Assembly: GCF_013389665.1 (NCBI RefSeq)
Contig: NZ_CP058316.1
Span: 1,922,001-1,986,000 of the forward strand
Direction of reading: 5' to 3'
DNA: 64,000 bases
From: Microbacterium oleivorans
Lineage (GTDB): Bacteria > Actinomycetota > Actinomycetes > Actinomycetales > Microbacteriaceae
Below, piece after piece: positions 45,876-53,924 of this stretch (its first letter is position 1; the number at the start of each line of letters is the position of its first letter). The notes beneath the pieces were generated by a model that was not told the origin of the DNA, made no database searches, and saw only the letters and a list, made by a program, of their open reading frames with translations. The translations under genes were made by a program, and so were the position numbers.

Positions 45876-47818
45876 GCGGTGGATTCGACCCTCTCGTCCC
45901 CCGCGGAATCGACCTCCCGACACCGGTTCCCCTCGATGTCGACGTGCGCTCGGGCGACGCGGCGGCCGTGCTCGACGACGCGAAGATCTTCGTCGCACCG
46001 ACCGATCCGGCCGACCTCGACGCGTGGCGCGCGCAGCTCACGGCATGGCGGGAGGGCGCCCGCGCACGACACGGCGTGCCGACCCGCTACGACGATCCCG
46101 AGTCGGCCTGGGCGAGCCGGTGCTTCACCGTCGCGCAGGTCTGGCTGTGGGACGAGCTGTTCTTCGACTTCGACGCGCAGCGCTTCACCCCCGAGCGCTT
46201 CCTCGCCGACGCGCGGCGACGGTTCGGCGGCCTCGACGGCATCGTTCTCTGGCACGCCTATCCCGTGATCGGCATCGACGACCGCAATCAATGGGACTTC
46301 TACGCCGTTCCGGGGCTCGCGGAGGCTGCCCAGGCTCTGCGCGCCGCCGGGGTAGCAGTGTTCGTCGACTACAACCCGTGGGACGTCGGCACGCGGCGCT
46401 CCGGCGACGACGCCACCGAGCTCGCCGCGACCGTGCGGCGTCTCGCGGCCGACGGCGTCTTCCTCGACACGCTGCGCAAGGCCGATCCCGACCTCGTCGC
46501 CGCCCTGGACGCCGCACGTCCGGGCATCGGACTCGAGGGCGAGTCGAAACTCGCGACCGAGCGCATCGCCGACCACACCCTGTCGTGGGCGCAGTGGTTC
46601 GCCGACTCGGAGGTGCCCGGGGTGCTGCGCGCCCGCTGGTTCGAGCGCCGTCACATGCAGCACCACATCCGCCGCTGGCACCGCGATCACGCGGAAGAGC
46701 TGCGATCGGCCTGGCTCAACGGCGTCGGCGTCATGGTGTGGGAGGTCGTCTTCGGCGTCTGGGTCGGCTGGAACGACCGTGATGCCGCGACGCTCCGGCG
46801 CATGCTGCCCGTGCAGCGCGGCATGCACCGCTGGCTGGTCGAGGGGGAGTGGACGCCGCTCGCGGTGCACGAGGCCCCGGTGTTCGGCTCGGCCTTCGAG
46901 CTCGACGGCGTGACCCTGCTGTGCCTCGTCAATACGTCGGGGGCTGACGTCGAGGTCGGCCTCGAGCCCGGCGGTCGATACGTGCCGCTGCACGAGGCGG
47001 CCGACGAGGTGACGTCGGTGACCGTGCCCGCCGGTGGCGTCGCCGCCGTCGTGCGGATGTCCGCGGAGACCGCCGAGCCGGCGCCCGTCGCCGAGGTGAG
47101 AGCGGCGCTGCGCGACGAGTCGCCCGCGGCGGATGCCTCGTTCCCGCATCGCCGGGCGCGACGCCTCGCGGCCCCGGTCTGGACCGGACCCCGGAGCGAC
47201 GCGGCAGCGAGCGAGGACGTGTCGACCGTCACGGTGCCCCGCGGCTCACGTGTGCTGACCGTGCGCTTCCGCGCCCGCGAGACCGGGATGTACGAGGGCG
47301 CGCCCTACGTCGACGAGTGGAAGCCGTTGCCGCCGCGACTGCACGATCAGCGCACCCTCGAACGGGTCGCCGAGGTGCGGCATCCGGTGCGAGTCGGTGC
47401 GAGCGAGGTGAGCGAGGCCGACTACGCCCGCTTTCTCGACGCGATCGGCGAGCACACCGATGCCCGCGATCCCGAGCGCCCGGCGACGGGCGTGACGTTC
47501 GCCCGGGCCCGGGAGTACGCCGCTTGGGTGGGCGGGCGGCTGCCCACCGAGGACGAGTGGCAGCTTGCAGCATCCGATCCCGCGTTCCACCGCCGCAGCC
47601 CGGAGGTGTGGAACTGGACCGAGTCGGAGCACTCCGACGGGCGCACCCGATTCGTCATGCTGAAAGGCGGCAGCGCCCACCGCAGCGAGGGGTCGGACTG
47701 GTACGTCGACGGCGGCGTGCAGATCCCGGAGTTCGCGCTCAAGCTCCTGTTGCCGGGCCTCGGCAAGGACGCCTCGCCCTCGATCGGATTCCGCGTGTGC
47801 TGGGAGGAGCGGCCATGA
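45872..47818 (+). CDS. Fusion: glycosidase-like barrel plus FGE/sulfatase-modifying-factor-like domain
   Basis: A 648-residue two-part protein without signal peptide. Residues about 60-400 look like an (alpha/beta)8 glycosidase: DGIVLWHAYPVIG, VFVDYNPWD, DGVFLDTLRKAD (possible nucleophile Asp) and GLEGES (possible acid). Residues about 480-648 carry the FGE-sulfatase pattern: VSEADYARFL, TGVTFARAREYAAWVGG, RLPTEDEWQLAA, WNWTES, KGGS and GFRVCW. The paired active-site cysteines of true FGE are not visible, so the C-terminal part may be a binding or non-oxidative domain. Its role in the operon is unknown. Confidence 0.75.
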   Translation: MSGGFDPLVPRGIDLPTPVPLDVDVRSGDAAAVLDDAKIFVAPTDPADLDAWRAQLTAWREGARARHGVPTRYDDPESAWASRCFTVAQVWLWDELFFDFDAQRFTPERFLADARRRFGGLDGIVLWHAYPVIGIDDRNQWDFYAVPGLAEAAQALRAAGVAVFVDYNPWDVGTRRSGDDATELAATVRRLAADGVFLDTLRKADPDLVAALDAARPGIGLEGESKLATERIADHTLSWAQWFADSEVPGVLRARWFERRHMQHHIRRWHRDHAEELRSAWLNGVGVMVWEVVFGVWVGWNDRDAATLRRMLPVQRGMHRWLVEGEWTPLAVHEAPVFGSAFELDGVTLLCLVNTSGADVEVGLEPGGRYVPLHEAADEVTSVTVPAGGVAAVVRMSAETAEPAPVAEVRAALRDESPAADASFPHRRARRLAAPVWTGPRSDAAASEDVSTVTVPRGSRVLTVRFRARETGMYEGAPYVDEWKPLPPRLHDQRTLERVAEVRHPVRVGASEVSEADYARFLDAIGEHTDARDPERPATGVTFARAREYAAWVGGRLPTEDEWQLAASDPAFHRRSPEVWNWTESEHSDGRTRFVMLKGGSAHRSEGSDWYVDGGVQIPEFALKLLLPGLGKDASPSIGFRVCWEERP

Positions 47819-49002
47819 CCCCGCTCGACGGGCTGCGCGTCATCGACGCCTCGACGCTGTTCGCGGGGCCCATGGCCGCGATGCACCTCGGAGACATGGG
47901 GGCCGAGGTGGTCAAGGTCGAGCATCCGACCCGCCCGGATCCCGCCCGCGGACACGGGCCGAGCAAGGACGGGCAGAACCTGTGGTGGAAGACGCTGGGG
48001 CGCAACAAGCGGACCGTCGCGATCGACCTGCACACGGATGATGGACGTGAGGCGTTCCTGCGCCTTGCTCGCACCGCGGACGTCGTCGTCGAGAACTTCC
48101 GTCCGGGAACCCTCGAGCGCTGGGGTCTCGGGTACGACGAACTGTCGGCCGAGAACCCGGGCCTGGTGCTCGCCCGCGTCACCGGCTTCGGCCAGATCGG
48201 GCCGTACCGCAGCAGGCCCGGCTTCGGGACCTTGGCCGAGGCGATGAGCGGGTTCGCCGCAGCGACGGGCGAGCCCGACGGGCCGCCGACCCTGCCGCCG
48301 TTCGGCCTCGCCGACGGGATCGCCTCGCTCGCCACCGCCTACGCGATCATGACTGCGCTGCACGCCCGCCAGCGCGACGGGCGCGGGCAGGTGGTCGACG
48401 TGGCGATCATCGAGCCGATCCTGGCGATGCTCGGCCCGCAGATCACCCGCTGGGATCAGCTGGCGACCGCGCAGCCCCGCACCGGCAACCGGTCGGCGAA
48501 CAACGCCCCCCGCAACACGTACCGGACGGCGGACGGCTCGTGGGTGGCCGTGTCGACCAGCGCGCAGTCGATCGCCGAACGGGTCGTGACCCTCGTCGGC
48601 CGGCCCGACCTCGCTGCCGAGCCGTGGTTCGCGAGCGGGTCGAGCCGGGCCCAGCACGCCGACGAGCTCGACGGGGCCGTCGGCAGCTGGATCGCGCAGC
48701 GCACACGCGACGAGGTGGTCGAGGCGTTCGACGCGGCGCAGGCCGCCGTCGCCCCGGTCTACGAGCCGTCCGACATCGTCGCCGATCCGCAGTTCCAGGC
48801 GCTGGGCACGGTGCATCGCATCCACGATCCCGATCTCGGCGAGATGGCCATGCAGGGGCCGCTGTTCCGCCTGTCGCGCGACGAGTCGACGATCGCCTTC
48901 ACCGGGCGCGGCCACGGGGCCGACACCGCGGAGGTGCTGGGCTCGCTGGGTTACACCGAGGACGACATCGCCCGCCTGCGCGCGGAAGGATCGGTCGCAT
49001 GA
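47815..49002 (+). CDS. CaiB/BaiF family III CoA transferase
   Basis: A 395-residue family III CoA transferase that moves CoA between carboxylic acids. It has LDGLRVIDASTLFAGPMAAMHLGD, the LGRNKRTVAIDL motif, the catalytic Asp region VVENFRPG, and the C-terminal DDIARLRAEGSVA. The ATG overlaps the fusion-gene stop. It is paired with a CitE-like lyase, so it probably activates an acid derived from the imported compound. Confidence 0.93.
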   Translation: MTPLDGLRVIDASTLFAGPMAAMHLGDMGAEVVKVEHPTRPDPARGHGPSKDGQNLWWKTLGRNKRTVAIDLHTDDGREAFLRLARTADVVVENFRPGTLERWGLGYDELSAENPGLVLARVTGFGQIGPYRSRPGFGTLAEAMSGFAAATGEPDGPPTLPPFGLADGIASLATAYAIMTALHARQRDGRGQVVDVAIIEPILAMLGPQITRWDQLATAQPRTGNRSANNAPRNTYRTADGSWVAVSTSAQSIAERVVTLVGRPDLAAEPWFASGSSRAQHADELDGAVGSWIAQRTRDEVVEAFDAAQAAVAPVYEPSDIVADPQFQALGTVHRIHDPDLGEMAMQGPLFRLSRDESTIAFTGRGHGADTAEVLGSLGYTEDDIARLRAEGSVA

Positions 49003-49859
49003 CGCGCGCGATCATGGTCGCCCTCTATGCGCCCGCCGATCGTCCGGAGCGTTTCGATAAGGCGTTGGATGCGGGAGCGGATGCCGTCATCGTCGACCTC
49101 GAGGACGCGGTGGCCCCCTCGCGCAAGGCGTCGGCGCGGGCTGCGCTCGCCGACTTCGCCGCAGCATGGGCGTCACGTGGGGCTTCGGTTCCCGCGGTGC
49201 AGGTGCGGGTCAACGCGCGGGGTGCCGAGGCGCACGACGCGGATGTCGCCGCCGTCGCGGCTCTGCCCGCGGCCTTCGGCATCCGATTGCCCAAGACGCA
49301 GTCGCCGGACGACGTCGCGGCCGTCCGCGCTGCGGCGCCCGGGCGCGAGGTGCATGCGCTGCTCGAGTCGGCGCTGTCGATCGAGCGGGCGTTCGAGATC
49401 GCGCAGGCCGGTGTCGCTTCGATCGCCGTAGGCGAGGCCGACCTGCGAGCCGAGATCGGGGTGCCCGCCGGGCGCGCGGGCGAACCCGGGCTCGCGTGGT
49501 CGCGCGCCCGGGTCGTGAACGCCGCCGCCGCGGCCGGGCTGCCCCTGCCGCTCATGGCGGTCTGGGCCGATGTCGCCGACCTCGACGGGCTGAAGGAGAG
49601 TTGCGCGGCCGGACGCGCGCTCGGCTACGCGGGGCGCACCGCCATCCATCCGCGGCAGATCGAGGTGATCCGGCGGGTCTTCACCCCCGGCCCCGACGAG
49701 GTCGAGCGAGCGCAGCGCATCGTCGAGCGGGTGCGCACCGCGGCCGCCGACGGCACGGGCGCGTTCGTGCTCGACGACGGCACGTTCATCGACGTCGCCA
49801 TGGTCAAGGCCGCCCAGCGGGTGCTCGCGGCACACGAGACGCCCCGGCGGCAGCCGTGA
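48999..49859 (+). CDS. HpcH/HpaI-CitE-type CoA ester lyase
   Basis: A 286-residue TIM-barrel lyase of the citrate-lyase beta-subunit family. Metal-binding parts VIVDLEDAVAPS, LLESALSIERA and GEADLRAEIG are present, with the CoA-end motif GYAGRTAIHPRQIEVI. Such enzymes cleave malyl-, citramalyl- or related beta-hydroxyacyl-CoA. It is the last gene of the operon, overlapping the CoA transferase by four bases. The probable product is acetyl- or propionyl-CoA plus a 2-oxoacid; the exact substrate is not known. Confidence 0.92.
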   Translation: MTRAIMVALYAPADRPERFDKALDAGADAVIVDLEDAVAPSRKASARAALADFAAAWASRGASVPAVQVRVNARGAEAHDADVAAVAALPAAFGIRLPKTQSPDDVAAVRAAAPGREVHALLESALSIERAFEIAQAGVASIAVGEADLRAEIGVPAGRAGEPGLAWSRARVVNAAAAAGLPLPLMAVWADVADLDGLKESCAAGRALGYAGRTAIHPRQIEVIRRVFTPGPDEVERAQRIVERVRTAAADGTGAFVLDDGTFIDVAMVKAAQRVLAAHETPRRQP

Positions 49860-49886
49860 CTCCGGTCCGCAAGGCTGTCGTCGACC

Positions 49887-50237
49887 TCAGAGGGCCGGCT
49901 CGATGAGCTCCCAGACGAGGTCGGGGTTCTCCAGGAACATGGCGTGCCCCAGCGAGTCCTCGCGGACGATGGTCCATCCCGAGCTCTTCCGGGTCTCGGG
50001 CAGCGGGTCGGGGACGACGTAAAGCGCGTCGCCCGAGAGGACGACCGTCGATGGGGCGGCCGGGCGAGTGACGCGGTACGGATGCGTAGCGACATCCTGC
50101 AGGACGGACAGCCCCATCTTCCGGTCCCAGTGCGAGACGATGGCGTCGAGCGCCCACACCGTTGCGTCATTGGCGAGGCCGCGGACGAACGCGATGCGCC
50201 GCGGGCCGGACCCCGTGGTCTCGATGTGCAACTTCAT
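49887..50237 (-). pseudogene. Doubly deleted copy of the alpha/beta hydrolase
   Basis: A 116-residue open frame that aligns end to end with the intact hydrolase at 37270-37992, but with two internal in-frame deletions. MKLHIETTGSGPRRIAF and TVW match the start, then ALDAIVSH matches the sequence just before the nucleophile, then WDRKMGLSVLQDVATHPY to the C-terminus matches the last third. The SHSLGG serine motif is lost, so it cannot be a normal hydrolase. The surviving part is well conserved, with SLGHAMFLENP still present. The frame is open, so a short product is possible. Confidence 0.85.
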
Positions 50238-50279
50238 GGACTCTCCTTCGGGGATCGCGTCATCCGATGCCGTCCCGCC

Positions 50280-51545
50280 TCACCGCATCGCGGCGAGGAG
50301 GCCTCCGATGAAGGCGATGGCCGGTCCGATGACGCCAGCGAGGACCACGACGACGACGATGACCACGGCCACCCAGGGAACGCCGCGCCGCAGGCGCTGA
50401 CCGGGAGCGGCAACCCCGGGTGGGGGGCGCAGGAGCCCCGGCGGCGGCGCGACGGGCAGCGCCGCCGGATCGCCCGGCGCCGGAGCCGACGGCCCACCGA
50501 GAGCCGGCGACCCGGGCGTGGCCGGCGACCCCGGCGCGCCGGCGGCCGGCGATCCGGGCACAGGACCGAGCGGCGACGTCGGGGCGTCCACGGACGTCGC
50601 CACCTGGCCGAGCCGATCGTCGCGCCAGCGCTCCCATTGCGCGAACTTGTCGATCATCGCGGCGACGGCGCCGAACAGCCACGACCAGGTGGCGGGGTCG
50701 AGGGTCGAGAAGTCGCGCTTGCCGTAGAAGAAGAGCCAGTCGTCGACGATCTCGACGTCCAGGGCGGCGGCGTTGTCGACGAAGCGCGCCATGATGTCGG
50801 GCGTGAAGAGGTACAGCGCGTCGCGCTCGTAGCCGCGTGGGCAGTAGAGGCGGAAGTACCGGTCGAAGTCGCCCTCCAGGCTCAGGTGCTGGTCGCGGTC
50901 GAACGCGACGGGCAGGTTGGAGCCGAACAGTCCGTTGTTGCCGACGGCATCCAGCACGATGTGCGGCAGCGGTGTCGACAGGTGCACGGCCACGTAGCCC
51001 CATGTGTGCGTCTGCTGGTTCTTGCCCGATCCGGTCGTGTATCGGTAGTTCGCGAACTCCACGAAGCGCGGCCGGTCGCCGCGGACGAGGTTGGATGCCA
51101 TCCGGCTCGACCCCTGCGAGAAGATCATGCCCGGCAGGGGAGGATTCGGTCGCTGCGGCTCGAAGCTCATGCCGTTGGCCTGCGCGAAACGATCGAGGCG
51201 GTACCAGGCCGCCGCCTGCGCGGTGCGCTGACGGCGGACGAAGAACGGGATGAGCGCTGCGAGTCCGATCAGGATGACGAGGGGGATGAGCGTCGTCAGC
51301 GACAGCGCAGCTCCCGTGCCCGACTGCGCACCGGCCGCGACGATGAGCCCGCCGATCACGGCGGAGAGAACGCCCCCGAACACCAGCACGATGAAGATCA
51401 CCACGACGATCGCGACGATGACGCCCGCCGCGGTGCCGGCACCGCCCGGGAGGCGTCCCGTCTGACCGAGGTGCTTGCGGAACGCGCGTGCGGTCGCTGG
51501 CGAAATGGGTTCTTGCAGAGGGCGGGGATCGAACGGAACGCTCAT
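50280..51545 (-). CDS. Membrane protein with Pro/Ala-rich linker, function unknown
   Basis: A 421-residue protein. Two transmembrane helices at the N-terminus (about residues 42-62 and 82-102) are followed by a folded cytoplasmic domain of about 200 residues (FARYYRLYCP-like FDRYFRLYCPRGYERDALYLF). A Pro/Ala/Gly low-complexity linker (about 320-390) follows, then a last helix (WVAVVIVVVVVLAGVIG). The ATG overlaps the upstream gene's stop by four bases. No family is recognised with confidence, although the topology resembles DUF3137-type proteins. Confidence 0.7.
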   Translation of the reverse strand: MSVPFDPRPLQEPISPATARAFRKHLGQTGRLPGGAGTAAGVIVAIVVVIFIVLVFGGVLSAVIGGLIVAAGAQSGTGAALSLTTLIPLVILIGLAALIPFFVRRQRTAQAAAWYRLDRFAQANGMSFEPQRPNPPLPGMIFSQGSSRMASNLVRGDRPRFVEFANYRYTTGSGKNQQTHTWGYVAVHLSTPLPHIVLDAVGNNGLFGSNLPVAFDRDQHLSLEGDFDRYFRLYCPRGYERDALYLFTPDIMARFVDNAAALDVEIVDDWLFFYGKRDFSTLDPATWSWLFGAVAAMIDKFAQWERWRDDRLGQVATSVDAPTSPLGPVPGSPAAGAPGSPATPGSPALGGPSAPAPGDPAALPVAPPPGLLRPPPGVAAPGQRLRRGVPWVAVVIVVVVVLAGVIGPAIAFIGGLLAAMR

Positions 51546-52528
51546 CGGTTCACCTCGTCTGCGCCCCAGTACAGGCGCGCGTCGTCCGGCAGGGGCAGGG
51601 CTTCCACGTCGGGGATGCGGCAGATCGCCGCGACGAGCTCGCGGGAGCCGCCGACGATCGTCGAGTCGAAGTCGACCTCCGACACCATCGCCCAGGCGCG
51701 GTCCGCGGGCCAGAGCAGGCTGGGACTCTGCGACATCGGCGCGGCTCCTTCCGCCTCGGCGGGGAGGTCGCGCCACGGCATGCGCAGTTCCCAGTCGTCG
51801 TCGGCGAACTCCTCGAGGGCTCCGCGGAACAGGATGAAGGGCCGCTCCGGCAAGCGCAGCCGCGGGCCTTCCGAGATCTCGCGCGAGAGGATCCCCTCTT
51901 GCCAGCTGGGCTTGCGGAACACGCTGTTGAAGCGGTCGGCGAAGGACGACCCGAGCATGCGGTTGTGGCGGGCCAGGGTGGCGTCGTCGGGGTCGCCGAT
52001 CTGGAAGAACGCCCGTGAAGGACGCCGCCCCGTGTGGCCGATCAGGCCGCCGCGGCCTTCCCAGAGGCCCGCGGTCACGTCATCCGGTGTCGAGGTGTGT
52101 CGCATCAGCTCGCCCGCGAGCGCGGCCAGGAGGTGCGGGTCGAGTTCGCCCGTGCCGGGTGCCGCGAACCAGCGGCCGTCCGGCGACGTCATCTGGTTCG
52201 ACCCGAACTCGGGCGAGCGCACGATCGAGTCCCACTGCGCCAGCGGATGCAGCGTCGTCCCGAACGCCGCAGCGGTGTCGGCCCAGGTCGCGGGGTCGGT
52301 GACGAGGTCGGCGGTCAGCCGCTGCGACCGCTCCCATCCCATCGCGAACCACTCGTCGAACGGGGGGAGCGGGTCGCCACTCGCCCGGGACTGGACGGAT
52401 GCCGGGTGCAGTACCCGCGCGTACGCCTCGAAGCCCCGCGGCACGACGTCGTGGATCGTGCCCGCCCACGGATCGTCGAGGCGATCGCGTAGCCAATCGC
52501 CCGCCGAGACGTCCGCGCTCCACTCCAT
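51542..52528 (-). CDS. Soluble protein of unknown function
   Basis: A 328-residue protein without signal peptide or membrane helices, rich in Trp, Pro and Asp (GDWLRDRLDDPWAGTIHDVVP, WRDLPAEAEGA, LYWGADEVNR). There is no obvious catalytic motif. It is the first gene of a coupled two-gene unit with the membrane protein downstream and divergent from rpsF. Its composition resembles other actinobacterial hypothetical proteins that sit beside a DUF3137-like membrane partner; no function is assigned. Confidence 0.7.
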   Translation of the reverse strand: MEWSADVSAGDWLRDRLDDPWAGTIHDVVPRGFEAYARVLHPASVQSRASGDPLPPFDEWFAMGWERSQRLTADLVTDPATWADTAAAFGTTLHPLAQWDSIVRSPEFGSNQMTSPDGRWFAAPGTGELDPHLLAALAGELMRHTSTPDDVTAGLWEGRGGLIGHTGRRPSRAFFQIGDPDDATLARHNRMLGSSFADRFNSVFRKPSWQEGILSREISEGPRLRLPERPFILFRGALEEFADDDWELRMPWRDLPAEAEGAAPMSQSPSLLWPADRAWAMVSEVDFDSTIVGGSRELVAAICRIPDVEALPLPDDARLYWGADEVNR

Positions 52529-52575
52529 GCGCCCACGCTACCGGCGACCGGTCGGCAGGATGACGCGCGATCCGC

Positions 52576-52581
52576 TAAGCT
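52576..52581 (+). promoter_or_regulatory. Candidate -10 of the rpsF operon
   Basis: TAAGCT lies about 95 bases before rpsF, at the start of a structured leader; no convincing -35 is seen. Confidence 0.4.
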
Positions 52582-52584
52582 GTT

Positions 52585-52670
52585 GAGGTTGTCCGACCTC
52601 GGTCGGGCACGTGCTACACACCCTCCTGCTTCCGGGAAATGCCCGGGAGCCGTTCTAGTCCGAAGGAGGT
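52585..52670 (+). promoter_or_regulatory. Structured leader of the rpsF-ssb-rpsR-rplI mRNA
   Basis: Two mutually exclusive hairpins can form at 52585-52600 (GAGGT/ACCTC) and 52591-52608 (7 bp with a CTCG loop). CCTCCT at 52622-52627 can pair with the rpsF Shine-Dalgarno core AGGAGG at 52664-52669. This suggests translational autoregulation by S6 or an S6:S18 complex, as known for rpsF leaders elsewhere. Confidence 0.5.
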
Positions 52671-52676
52671 GGGTCA

Positions 52677-53060
52677 GTGACGCACACGTACCAGTACGAG
52701 CTCATGGTGATTCTCCAGCCCGAGATCGACGAGCGTCAGGTTGCTCCCAACCTTGACAAGTTCCTCAAGGTCATCACCAACGATGGCGGGACGATCGAGA
52801 ACGTCGACATCTGGGGTCGTCGCCGCCTGGCGTACGAGATCCAGAAGAAGAACGAAGGCATCTACGCCGTCGTCAACTTCACCGCGACGAGCGAGACCAC
52901 GCAGGAGCTCGACCGCCAGCTGAAGCTGAGCGAGTCGATCATGCGCACCAAGGTCCTGCGCGCCGAGGAGGCCATCGCACAGGTCGCCGCCGAGAAGGCG
53001 CGCTCCGAGGCGAAGGCCGCCCGCAAGGCTGCTGCCCCCGCTAAGGTCGCGAAGGTCTAA
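52677..53060 (+). CDS. rpsF: 30S ribosomal protein S6
   Basis: A 127-residue S6 starting at GTG 52677, seven bases after AAGGAGGT. It begins [19 protein letters not shown], has the RRNA-contact strand [22 protein letters not shown], and ends in an Ala/Lys-rich tail ([16 protein letters not shown]). It forms a heterodimer with S18, encoded two genes downstream. It is the first gene of the rpsF-ssb-rpsR-rplI operon. Confidence 0.99.
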   Translation: MTHTYQYELMVILQPEIDERQVAPNLDKFLKVITNDGGTIENVDIWGRRRLAYEIQKKNEGIYAVVNFTATSETTQELDRQLKLSESIMRTKVLRAEEAIAQVAAEKARSEAKAARKAAAPAKVAKV

Positions 53061-53065
53061 GGCTC

Positions 53066-53599
53066 ATGGCCGGCGAGACCGTCATCACCGTCGTGGGCAA
53101 CCTCACGGCAGACCCCGAGCTGCGTTACACGCAGAACGGTCTGCCGGTGGCGAACTTCACGATCGCCTCGACTCCTCGCACTTTCGATCGCCAGGCGAAC
53201 GAGTGGAAGGACGGCGAAGCGCTGTTCCTCCGCGCGTCCGTGTGGCGTGACTTCGCCGAGCACGTGGCGGGTTCGCTGACCAAGGGCATGCGGGTCGTCG
53301 CGACCGGCCGCCTGCGTCAGCGCTCCTACCAGGACCGCGAAGGCCAGAACCGCACTGCCATCGAGCTGGAGGTCGACGAGATCGGCCCCTCGCTGCGCTA
53401 CGCGACCGCTCAGGTCACGCGCGCCGCGTCCGGCTCGGGCGGCGGCGGTGGCGGTGGCGGGAGCTTCGGCGGCGGTCAGCAGGCGCGTCCGCAGCAGCAG
53501 GTGCAGGAGGAGCCGTGGGCGACCCCGGGTTCTTCGGCTCCCGACGCATGGAGCGCACCGGGCTCCGGCGCCTCCTACGGCGACGACACCCCGTTCTGA
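53066..53599 (+). CDS. ssb: Single-stranded DNA-binding protein
   Basis: A 177-residue SSB. The N-terminal OB fold has [35 protein letters not shown] and [21 protein letters not shown] Gly-rich, Gln/Pro linker follows. The acidic tip GDDTPF recruits partner proteins. It starts five bases after rpsF, and its place in the rpsF-rpsR operon is conserved. Confidence 0.98.
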   Translation: MAGETVITVVGNLTADPELRYTQNGLPVANFTIASTPRTFDRQANEWKDGEALFLRASVWRDFAEHVAGSLTKGMRVVATGRLRQRSYQDREGQNRTAIELEVDEIGPSLRYATAQVTRAASGSGGGGGGGGSFGGGQQARPQQQVQEEPWATPGSSAPDAWSAPGSGASYGDDTPF

Positions 53600-53658
53600 A
53601 TCGGATTCCGGACGCCGCGAGCAGCGGCATCCGATCATCACACTCGTAAGGAAACACA

Positions 53659-53913
53659 ATGGCTGGAAAGGCAACCGGCGACCGCCGCAAGCCGCGGAAG
53701 GGCGCGAAGAACGCGGCCCCCGCGAAGGCGATCCGCGTCGGCGTCATCGACTACAAGGACGTTTCGACGCTCCGCAAGTTCATCTCGGAGCGTGGGAAGA
53801 TCCGCGCCCGTCGTATCACCGGTGTCTCGGTGCAGGAGCAGCGTCTGATCGCCAAGGCGATCAAGAACGCGCGCGAAATGGCGCTCCTGCCCTACGCCGG
53901 CGCTGGCCGGTAA
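53659..53913 (+). CDS. rpsR: 30S ribosomal protein S18 (Cys-free form)
   Basis: An 84-residue S18 identified by [19 protein letters not shown] and [22 protein letters not shown]. The zinc-binding CxxC found in many S18 proteins is absent (no Cys at all; RVGVIDYK in its place), so it is a zinc-independent form. The ATG has GTAAGGAAAC upstream. The C-terminus is [10 protein letters not shown]. Confidence 0.98.
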   Translation: MAGKATGDRRKPRKGAKNAAPAKAIRVGVIDYKDVSTLRKFISERGKIRARRITGVSVQEQRLIAKAIKNAREMALLPYAGAGR

Positions 53914-53924
53914 GGAGCACCGAC

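Noticed and set aside
45872..47818. Formylglycine-generating enzyme as the full function of this gene
   Set aside because: The FGE-like part is only the C-terminal third, the paired catalytic cysteines are not visible and no sulfatase is nearby.
47422..48915. 497-codon minus-strand open frame
   Set aside because: It is antisense to the CoA transferase gene, which has clear CaiB/BaiF motifs and a 4-base overlap with its neighbours.
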